This document shows, one piece after another, positions 1 through 10,655 of a stretch of DNA of 64,000 bases. The DNA comes from Oscheius dolichura (Eukaryota > Nematoda > Chromadorea > Rhabditida > Rhabditidae). The translations under genes were made by a program, and so were the position numbers. Location: contig OW051497.1 of NCBI GenBank assembly GCA_932521035.1, forward strand, positions 10,354,001-10,418,000. Reading direction: 5' to 3'. Position 1 is the first letter of the stretch. Every line of letters begins with the position of its first letter. Under the pieces are notes generated by a model that did no database searches, had not been told where the DNA came from, and was given only the letters and a program-made list of their open reading frames with translations.

Positions 1-592
1 AAGTAGCTGTCTTCACTTTGGTCTTGCCCAAGTGTAAGGTAGTTCCGTGAACCAGCAGTGAACTTTTATCATAGTCATTACGGCCGACATCAAGGAAGTT
101 GCTGCCTAATTACTCACCATTCGTTGGTGACTCACACTATTGAGAAACGTTTCTCCCTGTTTTTAGTTTATTGAACAGCCGGTCGTGCTCACTGATTCTA
201 TTGAACGGCGATAAACAATTGTTCAAATGGGATCTAAATGTGAACTTAAATGTATTTTCTCCAGGCCCGTAGTTGCAAACAACCCTGGGTGCAAGCGGTC
301 CTGATCTTTATCACGAACATTTTATGAAGGTCGACATTCTTTGCCGATTCTACCCTTCTCTTTAATAACTTCCTTTTAAATTGGTATTTGTAGACATTTT
401 GATCGGCGTTTGCCTTTCGTCAGCTGTTTTCAGTATGACTCATGTTAGTGAGCTGTGACCGAATATCTGTTAGACCCTACTTCCGCCTTGGTTATAACGA
501 TTCCACGATCTAGCACCTGAACGCCCCTTTACCTGCTATGAAACTTTGCTTTTCTTTTTCCAAATCATCTGACAACCTCGTCGAATTCCAGG
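1..592. other. Intergenic, upstream of the GH5 gene
   Basis: No open frame, RNA gene or repeat that I can support. The last bases before the GH5 start (GAATTCCAG then G-ATG) look like a splice acceptor placed right at the start codon, which fits trans-splicing or a 5' UTR intron. Confidence 0.5.
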
Positions 593-2054
593 ATGCTAGC
601 CTTGCCGCTTGTCTTGGTGGTTTCCTTTTTGGAAACATTTTTCGTTTCTGGAATGTCTCTTGCGGAGATCAAGAAGGGCATCAAAGATGGGAATATTTAT
701 ATGAAAGCTACTAATCTTGGTGGTTGGCTCGTGGCCGAGCACTGGATGACAACCGGTAAGGTCCAACTCATTCACAAGATATCAACCATTGAGCCTCCCC
801 GGCGTGGCGTGGTGTTCCGGATGATGTTGCCAATAAAGGAGAGTACGCCACCATGCAACACCTTGGAAAGGAAAGAGGTGACTTCTCGAACTGTTTGTGT
901 ATCTAACTTTTAACCTCAGGAGATGCTCAGTTCAAAGCGCATCGTGATGGATTTTATACAGAGCAGGATTTTGCTGACATTTCTGCTGCGGGACTAAACA
1001 CACTCCGTATTCCAGTAGGGTATTGGATTGTTGGCTTTGATAAGAGTGGAGGAGGAGATCCTAATAGCTGGAAGAAGTATGCCTCAGGAGCTTTGGACTA
1101 TCTGGACAGAGCCGTGAGGGAATGGGCTCCTAAAAACAATCTTTTGGTGATTGTCAATATGCACGCAGCAAAGGGCAGCCAAAATGGAAATGACCACTCA
1201 GCGCCTGCAGATCCAGGGATGCTTTTCTTTTTCTTTTTATGTTTTTTGATGGTTTTCTAGTATGAAATCATTTCAGGACACAAACACTGGGCAGCATATT
1301 CTGAAAACGTGAACAACACTCTCGACGCAGTGGAGTTTCTTGCCAGGCGTTACAAAGATGATGCCTCCTTCTTGGGTGAAGAGACCTTTTCTTCTAAAAT
1401 AAAAGAACAGTTTAGGCATTGGTTTGCTGAACGAACCGATGATAAATGAGGATCTCAACATCTTGAAACAGTATTATTATGATGCCTATGGGAGAATTAG
1501 AAATGATGTTGGATCAGACTGTCTTCTGACGATATCTCCTCTACTTTGGCAGCAAAGTAGGGCAGAGTTCTTCTTCGCGATACCTATTTTTGAATCTCAG
1601 ATGCTGGGGATGGCGGCTGGGGGACCTTCATGACTGGTGGCAGCTGGTACAATCTGCGACACGAGTGGCATCCTTACTACGTCTGGGGTTTTGAGGGGAA
1701 GAGTTATGACACGGTTAGTAGAATAGTAGTTGTCATTAAAATATATAGGTCATGGGAGCTGTACGTGGCTACAAAAATCAAGTTCAGTCGTGGAAGGGAA
1801 ATTGGCTGTTCTTCGGAGAATGGAGCATGGCCTCTGGAGCTAACATGAACGACTGGCAATTGAAGGAATACGGAAAGGTTCCAAATAACTTGTGAGCATA
1901 GAATAGAAATGTTCAGGCCCAACTAGAGAATTACTACGCCGGTAAGGGATTTGCATTTTGGTCTTGGAAGCAGTACGGAGACGATGGATCCAAGAAAAAC
2001 GGGTGGAGCTTCAAATCTATGCTACGCAATGGGTTACTTCCCAATCCTCTCTAG
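593..2054 (+). CDS. Secreted GH5 (exo-)beta-1,3-glucanase, fungal/oomycete type
   Basis: Eight exons by my reading: 593-755, 794-877, 920-1216, 1277-1375, 1416-1556, 1601-1713, 1749-1877 and 1917-2054, giving 387 residues in one frame. A hydrophobic N-terminus (LPLVLVVSFLETFFVSG) is a signal peptide, so the enzyme should act outside the cell or in the gut lumen. The body is collinear with glucan 1,3-beta-glucosidases: NLGGWLVAEHW near the N-terminus, GEYATMQHLGKE, TLRIPVGYWIVGF, HAAKGSQNGNDHS, LLNEP carrying the acid/base Glu, HEWHPYYVWGF, and FFGEWSMA carrying the nucleophile Glu. Both catalytic glutamates are present. Family knowledge: these enzymes release glucose from beta-1,3-glucan. The closest resemblance I recognise is to oomycete/fungal enzymes rather than animal ones, so acquisition by transfer is inferred. 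Seven introns show it is domesticated. Intron 3 (1217-1276) lacks a GT donor. Confidence 0.88.
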
Positions 2055-2364
2055 TTGCAGCTACAAAATAAAAATACCTTTTTCGATGTGTTCAAGGCTC
2101 TACTGAATAGTTGACTTTCTAAATCAGAATAGACAGAAGAATGGCCCAAGAGACGATCCGCAGATTTTCCAAGTAATGCCCACGACCTGCCAACTAAAAC
2201 GAACACGAAAACCAAAAAACTTAGCAAAGAGGGAAAGAATAGGTGTTAGGAGAAGAAAACAGTCTGGCATAAGGATTAATAAATTAGGAAGCATGGGCGT
2301 TTAGATATTGAAGAGGCTTTAGAAATAGCACTCCTTTGTGGTGAGGCTGGCAATCTTCCCGTCT

Positions 2365-2815
2365 TCAATTACTTCGTCGAAATGGTACTGGATCTTCTGA
2401 CCATCCCTTGAGAGTACTTCCAGTGAAACCACCGGCCACTTCCTCGACGTTGGAGACATCCAGCTACAAAAAGGTATACGGTCAAATAAAGATAGATGGC
2501 CGACCTTCTTAATATTTCCACCTTTGGTAAGGCGTTCCAATATCTTGGCGCGCCCTTCAGTAACTCGGCCTTTATTCTCGCATTCCGTGTAGGCGTCCTC
2601 TTTGTATAGCTGAAACGTATTTCTGACTATGAACAACGGCTAAAAGCGATCGAGCAACCGCCTTTTCCTCACCTCTTTGAGCATAACATCAATCTCGCCG
2701 GAGTTGTACAGCTCTTGCATCTTGTTGTTGGTCTTCTCTACTAGATTTGAGTAACGAAGAATCTCGTTCTTCTGCTAAAGCCTGAACCATTAGCAACTGG
2801 CGCCTACTGCCACCA
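2365..2815 (-). CDS. Small unrecognised protein between the two glucanase genes
   Basis: Four exons can be joined on the minus strand: a 9-nt first exon (ATG GTG GCA), then exons starting QKNEILRYSNLVEKTNNKM, PLFIVRNTFQLYKEDAY and LDVSNVEEVAGGFTGS, ending PVPFRRSN and stop at 2365. Each join uses a GT-AG intron of 33-41 nt and keeps the frame, giving about 113 residues rich in charged and polar amino acids, probably helical. No signal peptide or known domain is visible. The tiny first exon is the weakest part, and a real start further upstream is possible. If the last intron (about 41 nt) is retained, the frame instead runs to 2319. Function unknown. Confidence 0.45.
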
Positions 2816-2889
2816 TTTCCTCTGTTTCTCGGAAACGGAGATGTCTGCTTTCCAAATTATAGAGGTTCCACATCGCTCTCAAAAAAGTC

Positions 2890-2932
2890 CGGAATTCCGT
2901 GTTTTCAAAAAAAAACACGAAACGGAATTCCG
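2890..2932. repeat. Short imperfect inverted repeat with CGGAATTCCG arms
   Basis: Two copies of the self-complementary decamer CGGAATTCCG (2890-2899 and 2923-2932) flank an A-rich loop. The adjoining GTGTTTT and CACGAAA bases pair only partly. It lies between the small gene and the GH128 3' end. It could be a hairpin, a chance palindrome pair or a mobile-element relic. Confidence 0.4.
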
Positions 2933-3079
2933 CCGACCCCTGATGTTCACCGCAATAGCAGCCTCTCCGTGTAGCGATCGAGGTAGGAGAAACAACGTGG
3001 CTGAGGAGTTTCTGACTGGGCTTATGACGCGGGGTTGTGAACAGCTCGCATATTTAGAGGAAAAAATTTAGAAATAGAG

Positions 3080-3972
3080 TTACATTCTAGTATATACATT
3101 GCCGAGATCAGAGAGAATGCCGTTTCCGAGAAGAATTTGAGTGAAATGGATGTCGTTGTCCCACCGACCAGTAAACCAGGCGTAACGTTCCACATCTTGG
3201 CGGCCTTCGCACACTTGGATCATTTCCTAAAACGGCATGAACCACTAGTGCTCCTTCTTACCCGGCATGCGCTCTTCTGCTTTTCCAAAGAATCGATTTG
3301 GCCACCGTCGTTTCCGCTGTGCCAGTTGGCCATTTCCGTGACCCAGAAGTTCTTCCCATATTTCTTCAGTCGATCTAGCTGTTCACCCAGTCCGTAGTCA
3401 TACCAGTGGAAGCCAAGCACGTCGATTCTCGGTTCACGACCACCGTTTTGAGCTCTGCAGGAGGCAAACTCCTATCTCCTCGAGCTCGCGTACCTGTAAC
3501 TTCCCAGGAAATTGTCGATCCACACTACAGGGTCCTGGAATCCTTGCATCGTCCCCCAGGTGATTTGAGGTCCAACAATCTTGGCTCCTGTTCTCTCAGC
3601 TACCCTTTCGTATTTCGGCCAGATACTGGCAGCATGCCCTGGATTCAGATTGGCCTGTTCCACAAGATTCGGCTCGTTCAGCACCAAAAAGTAGCCGACT
3701 CCAAGAGAGTTGATGTGATTGACGGCATCATCCTCGTTGAAGTTGGCGTCCCACAGCATGGGAATGAATTCCATCCCGAATCGCTCACGATAGTTGCCAG
3801 GAACGCCGTCGTGCTTTCTCAAAGCCCAGTTGTACCACCAGGAGACGCCCGAGGAGACGGCTCCGATGTCTCCCTCAGTCGCAAGGTTATATGCTATTCC
3901 TCGTTTGGGAGACTTGGCTTCGAGTCCAATAACAGCTATCGCTAGCAGAAGGGCAATGGAGGTTTTCCCCAT
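3080..3972 (-). CDS. Secreted GH128 (Asl1-like) beta-1,3-glucanase
   Basis: Three exons on the minus strand: 3972-3494, 3454-3262 and 3226-3080, giving 272 residues, the usual size for a single GH128 barrel. MGKTSIALLLAIAVIGLEA is a signal peptide. Motifs in order are KRGIAYN, SWWYNWA, FIPMLWD, YFLVLNEPN (acid/base Glu), VGPQITWG, IDVLGFHWYDYG, NFWVTEMANW (nucleophile Glu) and VERYAWFTGR near the C-terminus, the classic Asl1-like glycosyl hydrolase pattern. Family knowledge: GH128 enzymes cleave beta-1,3-glucan internally and are found mainly in fungi and bacteria. The start is preceded by TTTTCAG-AC-ATG, a trans-splice-like acceptor. Together with the GH5 exo-enzyme 1 kb away it forms a plausible endo/exo pair for beta-1,3-glucan digestion. 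Both introns are canonical and short, so this is an integrated host gene, not contamination. Confidence 0.88.
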
Positions 3973-4838
3973 GTCTGAAAACAAAGCATTTGTTGAGAAA
4001 TGAAGGGCGAAGTAGAGACAAAACGATTGAAGCGTGATTGTCACGAGGAAGTTCCTTATGTACCCAAAGACTCCGTCACCTCTGTTTCAAGGACGGACGA
4101 CACTATCGGAACGAGAAAACCAGCGAAGTAACTTAGCAGATGAGAAAGTCTTTTTCCAAGTTGAAACAGAATAAATGCTAGTAAGACTTCTTGAGCACAG
4201 CTGAAAGTCTCCGCTTCTAGGAAGGCCAACAATCTTTCCACTCATGGCTTTGCACCCACCTTTTCTGTTCAGCTGGAGTCATTCGCTGGTAATAACTAGA
4301 CTTATATTATTAAGTAAAAGAGCGGGAAGCCTAACAACTTCTCCTAAATGGAAAAAATAGCCGTTCACCAAGTAACCGATCCTCCGGTCGCCGATGTTGT
4401 AAAGAACAGGCGATCCCGATCATGATCGCGAACTGTCATTTTGGGAACCACAACGTTCTTTTGTTCTTTTGTCAAGGAAGCTACCATTTTCGAATTGGGC
4501 AGACTAGTTTCTCTTCTTTCCCGATGAACCCGGAACAACAGCACATTCGACAACGGTGACCATTCTCCCTTTCGCATTGAGAAACAGAAGGTCATTTTCC
4601 ACTAACTTCAGCGAACAAAATTCCGTTTCTTGACCTAGCTCCACGGTTACAATAAAAAGTCAAACAGCCCTTTCCGATGACCAAAGTTGACTGACATGAA
4701 ACGCCCGAAGAGCAGAACAGTTCGGGGAAATAGTACCGAGTCTCTATACGCACCATTCCGTTTCTTTAAAGTTGTGTTCTGAGCGTAGATTTCGACTACC
4801 CAATGGAAAGCGAGGAGAGAATATTCAATTCCTAATCT
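3973..4838. other. Intergenic
   Basis: Open frames here are short, lack splice context and show no recognisable motif. I see nothing supportable. Confidence 0.4.
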
Positions 4839-5380
4839 TTACTTTAAAAACATTCCAATCGAATCATATGCCACAAGTCTTTCTCCATGTCGATCTTGTT
4901 TGGTTGTTTTGGCTGCCGAATCCATCTCTTCCTCATTAAAGTTTACAATTTTCTATAAATATATTCTTTTTAATTGATAGAAGAATGAACAAACCAACAT
5001 TAGTTCCGATGGTTCGTTTTCTATTTTTTGCCTACAGCGACATTTCTGCTGCAATCCACAGTAGCGCGTGTTCCTCTGAATAGAATCGTTTTCACTTTGA
5101 AAATATGCAGGAAATACCTTGGAAGTTATCCGATAAGCAGGCGAGTACACTTCTAGTACAACACGACGATACTTCTGCTGACAGCAGAATGCAAACGGCC
5201 CGGCAGTGGTACCACGCAACATGTTCGAGGAGAGAACCGTCGATATTAATCCATGGCCTGAATGTTTAAATAAATAAAAGTTTTTTTAGGATGCTTACTT
5301 CCTCTACTAGACTGTTTGGAAGATGTTACAGCCAAAACGTTTCGTACATTTTTTGAAAAGTTCTGGCTATCGGGGGCCAT
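4839..5380 (-). CDS. Unrecognised multi-exon gene
   Basis: Four minus-strand exons join in frame through canonical introns of 42-44 nt. They begin MAPDSQNFSKNVRNVLAVTS, HGLISTVLSSNMLRGTTAG, RNTRYCGLQQKCRCRQ and KIVNFNEEEMDSAAK, and end YDSIGMFLK and stop at 4839. Exon 2 carries FAFCCQQKYRRVVLEVYSP and exon 3 the CGLQQKCRC cluster, so the middle is cysteine-rich. No signal peptide or known domain is evident. The frame is open upstream of the chosen ATG (5380) and can be joined to a further exon at about 5498-5590, so the true start may be further 5'. Exon structure is well supported by consistent phases; function is unknown. Confidence 0.5.
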
Positions 5381-5496
5381 TAGAAGACACCAGGGAGGAC
5401 CTGCATGGCGAACTCGGCTCAATTTAACCTTAACTATTTTTTAGAGGAAAAATGATTAAACAAAGGAATACCTGCTGTTTTTAATACAAACAGGAA

Positions 5497-5605
5497 CTTT
5501 TGGGTCCTTCCTGTGGTTACCATTGTCCATACATGGGGGAAAAATAAAAGACGGATGTATGCCTGCAAATTGAGAAATTAATGTGGACTTAGCGTTCAGA
5601 AGACG
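5497..5605 (-). repeat. Diverged copy 1 of a ~100-bp duplicated segment
   Basis: This stretch aligns by eye with 10549-10655 (same strand), sharing a TTTGCAG/TTTTCAG acceptor followed by GCATACATCCG or CTTCATACATACG and a long pyrimidine run. In this copy it may be an exon leading into the 4839-5380 gene. In the other copy it sits at a gene boundary. Confidence 0.4.
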
Positions 5606-5828
5606 AAGAGGAGCATTGTTTAACAGAGAATATGATCGAAAATTGTAGGATAAGCTTGTTATGAGTTTATAGAGCTGGCCTGAAAAAAAACCGAGCAAAT
5701 TACATCATAGAGATAGTCACGTGCCGCGAAACAACGGAAAAAATAATCAAAACTCCGAAAAGATTGATTGTTGTTCAGACTTTTATTCTTAATATATATT
5801 AGACCGGTTCTTCTTCGGCTTTATTGGA

Positions 5829-6227
5829 CTAGGAGAGAGATAGGCAGAAGCGATTAAGTAGAGCTTCATCGATGTTTGGTGTGAGCATTGCGTTCATCGA
5901 CTGAAAAGAGTCTTTGGTTAAAACATACTGGAAGAAATTAACCTGTGACTTTAGCTGCTTTTTGTCCTGTCTCTGTGTGGTGTTCTTTCGAGCGAGGGGG
6001 GCAGCCGGAGCCAAGGCCATAAATTCAAGGAAGTCAGTCTGAAAGAAGAAGAAATAAGTAAGCGAATTACTTTCAGACTTACCAGGCTCATCTTCTCCGC
6101 GGGTCTACAAGCCGTCTGTATGGTGAAAAACCCCTGGCCCAGAATATTTTCTGGACGTCGGGCTGTGGCCGCCGTCCATTCTCCTGGCTTCAGTCCCACA
6201 CAATGGGTCTTAAACAGACTGTAAAGG
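5829..6227 (-). CDS. Unrecognised gene, 5' end unresolved
   Basis: Three exons are clear on the minus strand: one beginning LFKTHCVGLKPGEWTAATA and running through ENILGQGFFTIQTACRPAEK, one starting TDFLEFMALAPAAPLARKN, and one starting SMNAMLTPNIDEALLNRF, with stop at 5829. The joins use strong GTAAGT...TTTCAG and GTTAAT...TTTTCAG introns in phase 0. Upstream of 6227 a good intron exists, but I could not find a 5' exon of matching phase, so the start is unknown. An in-frame ATG (MSLTDFLEF) could be an internal start. No known domain; possible member of the same closely spaced series as its neighbours. Confidence 0.4.
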
Positions 6228-6360
6228 ATCAAAATAAGAAAGTAAAGAAAGTATTTACCTTGGATAGAAGTCCTGTCAGCAGGACTATTTGAACTCCTAA
6301 ATGGTCTTCTTTTCCATTTTCCTTTCACCGCAGTGAATTAGGGGATATGAGCTAGATTTA

Positions 6361-7261
6361 TGCCAGCTGAAACAGATGTTTTGTCGAGTAAAAAGGAGAA
6401 CAAAACAAATACAATTTTAAAGGAAAAGAAAGTAAAAGAAGCGGTTGTTTACGAGAGAGGTACGCAGTTTCGAAATCCTACTTGCGACGCTTCAAATAAA
6501 GATCCATGGAGGTGGCAATAATAGCAATTACAACGTGTGGTAGCAGTGCTAATTACGGGGTTACATTACAGTACAAGAGATAAATAAGTAAAGAAATGAT
6601 CCCAAAAAAGGAAGCGGGGTTCGACAATGTACATTTCAATAGAAAGGCGGATACGAGCATAGCATTCGCGCAAGGACCCTTACCCCCAGGAAAATGATGG
6701 AAACCTTCAGAAGGAGAGCAAATAATCGAACAAAAAAAACATTTCAGCATTTCTAGGTATAAAGTGGAACAACAATTTAAGCTTTTGAAATGGTAGCAAG
6801 AGAATATTTTTTTAGAACATTGAGGGGAGAGAATCCCGCAAAAAAGTAAACAACAACTTTGGCTTAAAAATTCGCCTCATTTTTCTGATCGTGAGGATAT
6901 TTTTCTCTTTTTTTTGCTGTCGAGGTCTGGAGGGCGTAGAACTTACGTTTTTCGAGGGGATGAACAATCAAATTAGGATAAAAATGGAGGGGCATCCTTT
7001 TTTAAAAGGGAGGGTATCTTTTAGACCTTTAAGAATTCAAATACAAGTGGAGTTCTAACTCGACCCAAAAGGATTGCAGGAGTGGTCTTGGTGTGTGCTT
7101 GTAGAGAAAAAAGAGGCGGACAAGAAGGCGCTAAGGAGGATTAGCGGCTAGTCACCGGAGCAGGGAATCGCGTCAAGGTGATTTTGGTCTAATCGGATTA
7201 ATTTGACCAAAACGTAGATCCCTGACAGTCCCTTCAAATCAGGCAAGTACAGTAGAACAGA
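6361..7261. other. Intergenic, A/T-rich
   Basis: Long A and T runs, no supportable coding exon on either strand, no structured RNA recognised. Confidence 0.4.
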
Positions 7262-7626
<365 letters not shown>

Positions 7627-8713
7627 ATCGGCCATTTCCACCCTTTCCTCAAAAAACCCAACGGCCCTCTTTAGGGCCACAAAGGACTCGCAATATCCTT
7701 TTTATTCTATAGTTTTTGAATAACTCAATGAATAATGAAGTTCGCCGTGAAGTTCGCCGTGTACAAATCGGCGTTTCTTTAATTTGAAATGAAAATAAAG
7801 CCAAGGTAGCGGTGGAAAACTTGAAGCGCTCGTTGCATAAGCATCAGTACATCCAAAGGAAGCCGAGAATCTTGGACAGAAATAGTGGTCCCGGGAGCCA
7901 GAAGTTCATATATTTGGGAATACAGTACCCTAAAACCTTGCGATTAGAGCGCATAATTGAACAAATGGAAAGATGCACGCTTCTTTGGGGAAAGGAAATC
8001 ACGCTGAGATACGTACTTCCAGTTGAACCTGAGGCCAGCTCTTTTCCGTTACATTTCCCTGGATTGGAACCGTTTTACCGCCCGCTTCCTTCATTCAGGT
8101 ACAGGAACAAGATAATAAGTTGTTATGACTATTTATTTTATTAAAAACTGCAATTTTATAGGTGATTCCTCTCAATAAATCTAGAGATGCTCAGCTCCCT
8201 CCAGGACGCTCCCTCTTCAGATTCAGAAATATTTTCTGTTACTCGACAAAATCTTTTCACACCCTACCTTCTGTCCGGGCAGGTATTGATGTCCTCCATC
8301 GTCCGAGAGTTCTCCTTTTTGGTCCGCTCCTATTCTTCTTTCTTGGCATTCATCACGTCTCGAGTTTCCTGAAAATCACAAAAAAATTAAAAGGAACTTG
8401 GTTCTGGCTTCACCCATAAGTACGCTGTTAGCTACGCTGCTGCAGAGCAAATTTTCAAATTCTTTAGGCTATTGGCAAAGTCTATGATGAAATAGTATCA
8501 GGATTACTAGGTATTCGTAAATTAAGCCAGTATTCGCAATTTCTCAGAAATGACGACGATTTTTAACTGTTGTTAAAGTAAAGTCGTAAAAGAAAACGAG
8601 CTACAATAGCAAAGGTTGTAAAAAATATTTAAAATACCGACGTCATAGAGAGAAGAGCAACAGGATGGCTGATCTCTAGAGTCCTCAGGCGGTTAAACAG
8701 AATACGATCATCT
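7627..8713. other. Intergenic
   Basis: A 110-codon open frame at 7812-8144 shows no domain and overlaps one copy of the dispersed 35-bp element, so I do not call it a gene. Otherwise nothing recognised. Confidence 0.4.
7921..7955 (+). repeat. Dispersed 35-bp element, copy 1
   Basis: Begins TACAGTACC and ends TAGAGCGCATA. Copies at 8781-8815 and 12333-12366 have the same orientation and nearly the same length, with the central bases more variable. Confidence 0.55.
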
Positions 8714-9115
8714 CTACCAATTGTTTCCTCCAACACATTTCAATAAAGCTGAACCAGATTTATGCCGTCTGAAAAACGGGTACAGTACCTTGGAATCTTG
8801 CGAATAGAGCGCATATTCCAACAATGGCTCGGTGGTTAAAATAAAGAAAAACTTTAAAGTACCCCCTACCTCGGTGTAGAATTCTTCTGTGGACGATTCG
8901 CCGGAGACATGTTTCTTCTTCTTCCTTTCCTTGCACTGAACGGTCCCCGCTGATGTTCTTTGTTAAAAAAGGCGATGTCGAAGTGTCTGGCTAGGTTGTT
9001 CCCTCGAAAGGCGGCGGCTAGAAAGTCTCTGTAAAAAACTCTATTAAAGAAAATTGTAGAAGCATTACCTGTGGTAGAGAGCAACAAGAAGGCAGCATTC
9101 ATGTGGAGAGAGCAT
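8714..9115 (-). CDS. Unrecognised small basic protein, end of a tight gene series
   Basis: Minus-strand exons join in frame: one containing MLSPHECCLLVALYHR, one with DFLAAAFRGNNLARHFDIA followed by a very basic stretch (ARKGRRRNMSPANRPQK), and a last exon RHKSGSALLKCVGGNNW with stop at 8714. The exon carrying the ATG (9115) is open back to an acceptor at 9143, so the true start could lie in an upstream exon. The last intron contains one copy of the 35-bp dispersed element. No known domain. The upstream gene on the same strand stops at 9278, about 160 bp before this ATG. Confidence 0.4.
8781..8815 (+). repeat. Dispersed 35-bp element, copy 2
   Basis: Begins TACAGTACC and ends GAATAGAGCGCATA. 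Lies inside the last intron of the small basic-protein gene on the opposite strand. Confidence 0.55.
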
Positions 9116-9277
9116 GCAGAGAAGAGCATGCCAGAGAAATCTCTAAACGCGTTGAAATTGGCATACAAATTGGATAAACTCACAAAAGTGCTTTTGACTG
9201 GGAAAGACCTTTTCGGCTACAGGCTCGTTGTCCAAATTTTCTTAGAGGTGAGATAGAGGTGATCCCAGATTGTTTTA

Positions 9278-9944
9278 CTATTTGAAGGACGAGAGGACGG
9301 AGGATCCAGTAGACGATGAGGTGCTAGCCTCAAAGCTGCCGGGAACTTGGACCTGAAAGTTCAAATACCTCAGGTTCTCAAAATTTAAGAAATGTACCTC
9401 GTCTTGTTTAGTCGGCTCATCTAAAACCGCAAATAAGTTGCGTAGATCTGGTTTCCTTTCTTTTTCCAGTTCTTCCTAAAATGGGGAGTTGTTTTAAATT
9501 CATCGGTCTGTTTCAAATACCACTCGTTGGCGGGGGAATCTCCATGGCCTCCTTAACCTCTCGAGGAGCTTGGCCTTGCCCGTCTATACGGCTGACCCTC
9601 TCTTGTGGCACCAGACGGGGCATTTCCTGTGGTGTTTGGGGGGTCCAACTCTGACGACGTCTTCTACTAGACTGGGTGGTCAGAAGCCTCGGGACCACAG
9701 AGCTCAGCTGCACTACTACACCTTGGGTGTTCCTGTATGTGTATGTGGCCGGCTCCCCCATGGGAATCGAGATTGTCGTGGTTGTGATCATACGGCGGAG
9801 ATCTTCCAGCGGAGCCTCCCAGTAAACAGCCATTCCCGCCATGTTTGGATGGAAATTCGCTGGCCAGTTGAACTAAATTATATGATAAAAATAAAAAAAG
9901 ACTGAGAGAGAACAAACCTGATCACTGTTACGAGGGCGGTTCAT
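9278..9944 (-). CDS. Unrecognised gene in operon-like series
   Basis: The start MNRPRNSDQ is followed, across a 45-nt intron, by a long exon starting FNWPANFHPNMAGMAVYWEA and continuing PLEDLRRMITTTTISIPMGE, TYTYRNTQGVVVQLSSV, RRRRQSWTPQTPQ and REVKEAMEIPPP. Two later exons, EELEKERKPDLRNLFAVLDE and VQVPGSFEASTSSSTGSS, end at stop 9278. The join between the long exon and EELEKER is not phase-consistent with the nearest donor; a donor 38 nt earlier (after APRE) would restore the frame. The protein is about 170-190 residues, Pro/Arg/Thr-rich in the middle and probably partly disordered. No known domain. The neighbour upstream stops only 89 bp away. Confidence 0.45.
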
Positions 9945-10032
9945 TGAGCAACCGTATCCAAAAATGGTGAGTCCTTAAAAAGGTAGTTTTTATGAAAGCT
10001 ATTTATTACGAAAGCGAGATTAGCGCAGTATT

Positions 10033-10513
10033 TTACAAAGGGCGCCTTGGCGGGCCAGCGACCGGTCGAGGCTCCTGTTTTGTTTTGGCGGAGGCTCCGC
10101 GCTTCGGGTTTCCCCACAGGTAATTTCGGTCAAAATATCCGACTTTAACAAAAGAAAAGCGAAACCATTTTTGGCCATTGGCTGGCCACTTAGGTCGAGG
10201 CATTTTTGATCATTTGAAATAGGTGAACAACTCACAAGTTCAATTAGCTGATAAAGGGCTTCAAAAGTGGCCTGCTCTATCCTGCCGCCACCAACCGAGC
10301 CATCTGTTTCAGAGGAAAATAGCTCGCTCGCCTATAATAATATAAATGTTAAAAATAAACATGAAAATTACCACTATTCGATCGCCGGAGGATGAGCAAG
10401 TCCAGCAATCCAGGATATGCGGCAAGGTTCCCGTCGCAACCTGCACGTGGACGGCCACCCAGTGATACCTCTTATATAGAATATTAAAAACATATTTGAG
10501 AAAATACTCACAT
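10033..10513 (-). CDS. Unrecognised gene in operon-like series
   Basis: A leader exon preceded by TTTTTTGTCGCAG ends in AT; splicing completes the ATG and opens MYHWVAVHVQVATGTLPHIL. The next pieces are DCWTCSSSGDRIV, ASELFSSETDGSVGGGRIEQ, ATFEALYQLIEL and WPANGQKWFRFSFVKVGYFD, and the C-terminus is Pro/Arg-rich (PRPVAGPPRRPL) with stop at 10033. Introns are 40-47 nt with good consensus. About 120-130 residues, no signal peptide, no domain recognised. Gene ends are about 90-120 bp from the neighbours on both sides, the spacing expected in a nematode operon. Confidence 0.5.
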
Positions 10514-10548
10514 TTTAGTCGTAGGGTGGCTATTCCTGCGACAAAAAA

Positions 10549-10655
10549 CAAAATTGTTGGATCATCCTTGTGGTTTCTGTTCCTTTATGGGAAAAAATAG
10601 AAGGGCGTATGTATGAAGCCCTGAAAATTATTAAACTTCAACTTCGGCGTCAACT
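10549..10655 (-). repeat. Diverged copy 2 of a ~100-bp duplicated segment
   Basis: Aligns by eye with 5497-5605 on the same strand. Here it spans the 3' end of the 10631 gene and the spacer before the 10033-10513 gene, so it may hold an intercistronic processing region rather than coding sequence. Confidence 0.4.

Noticed and set aside
593-3972. Glucanase genes as microbial contamination in the assembly
   Set aside because: Both contain multiple short introns of the same kind as the flanking animal genes and show the same start context.
7812-8144. 110-codon plus-strand frame
   Set aside because: No family likeness, poor start context and overlap with a dispersed 35-bp element; probably chance.
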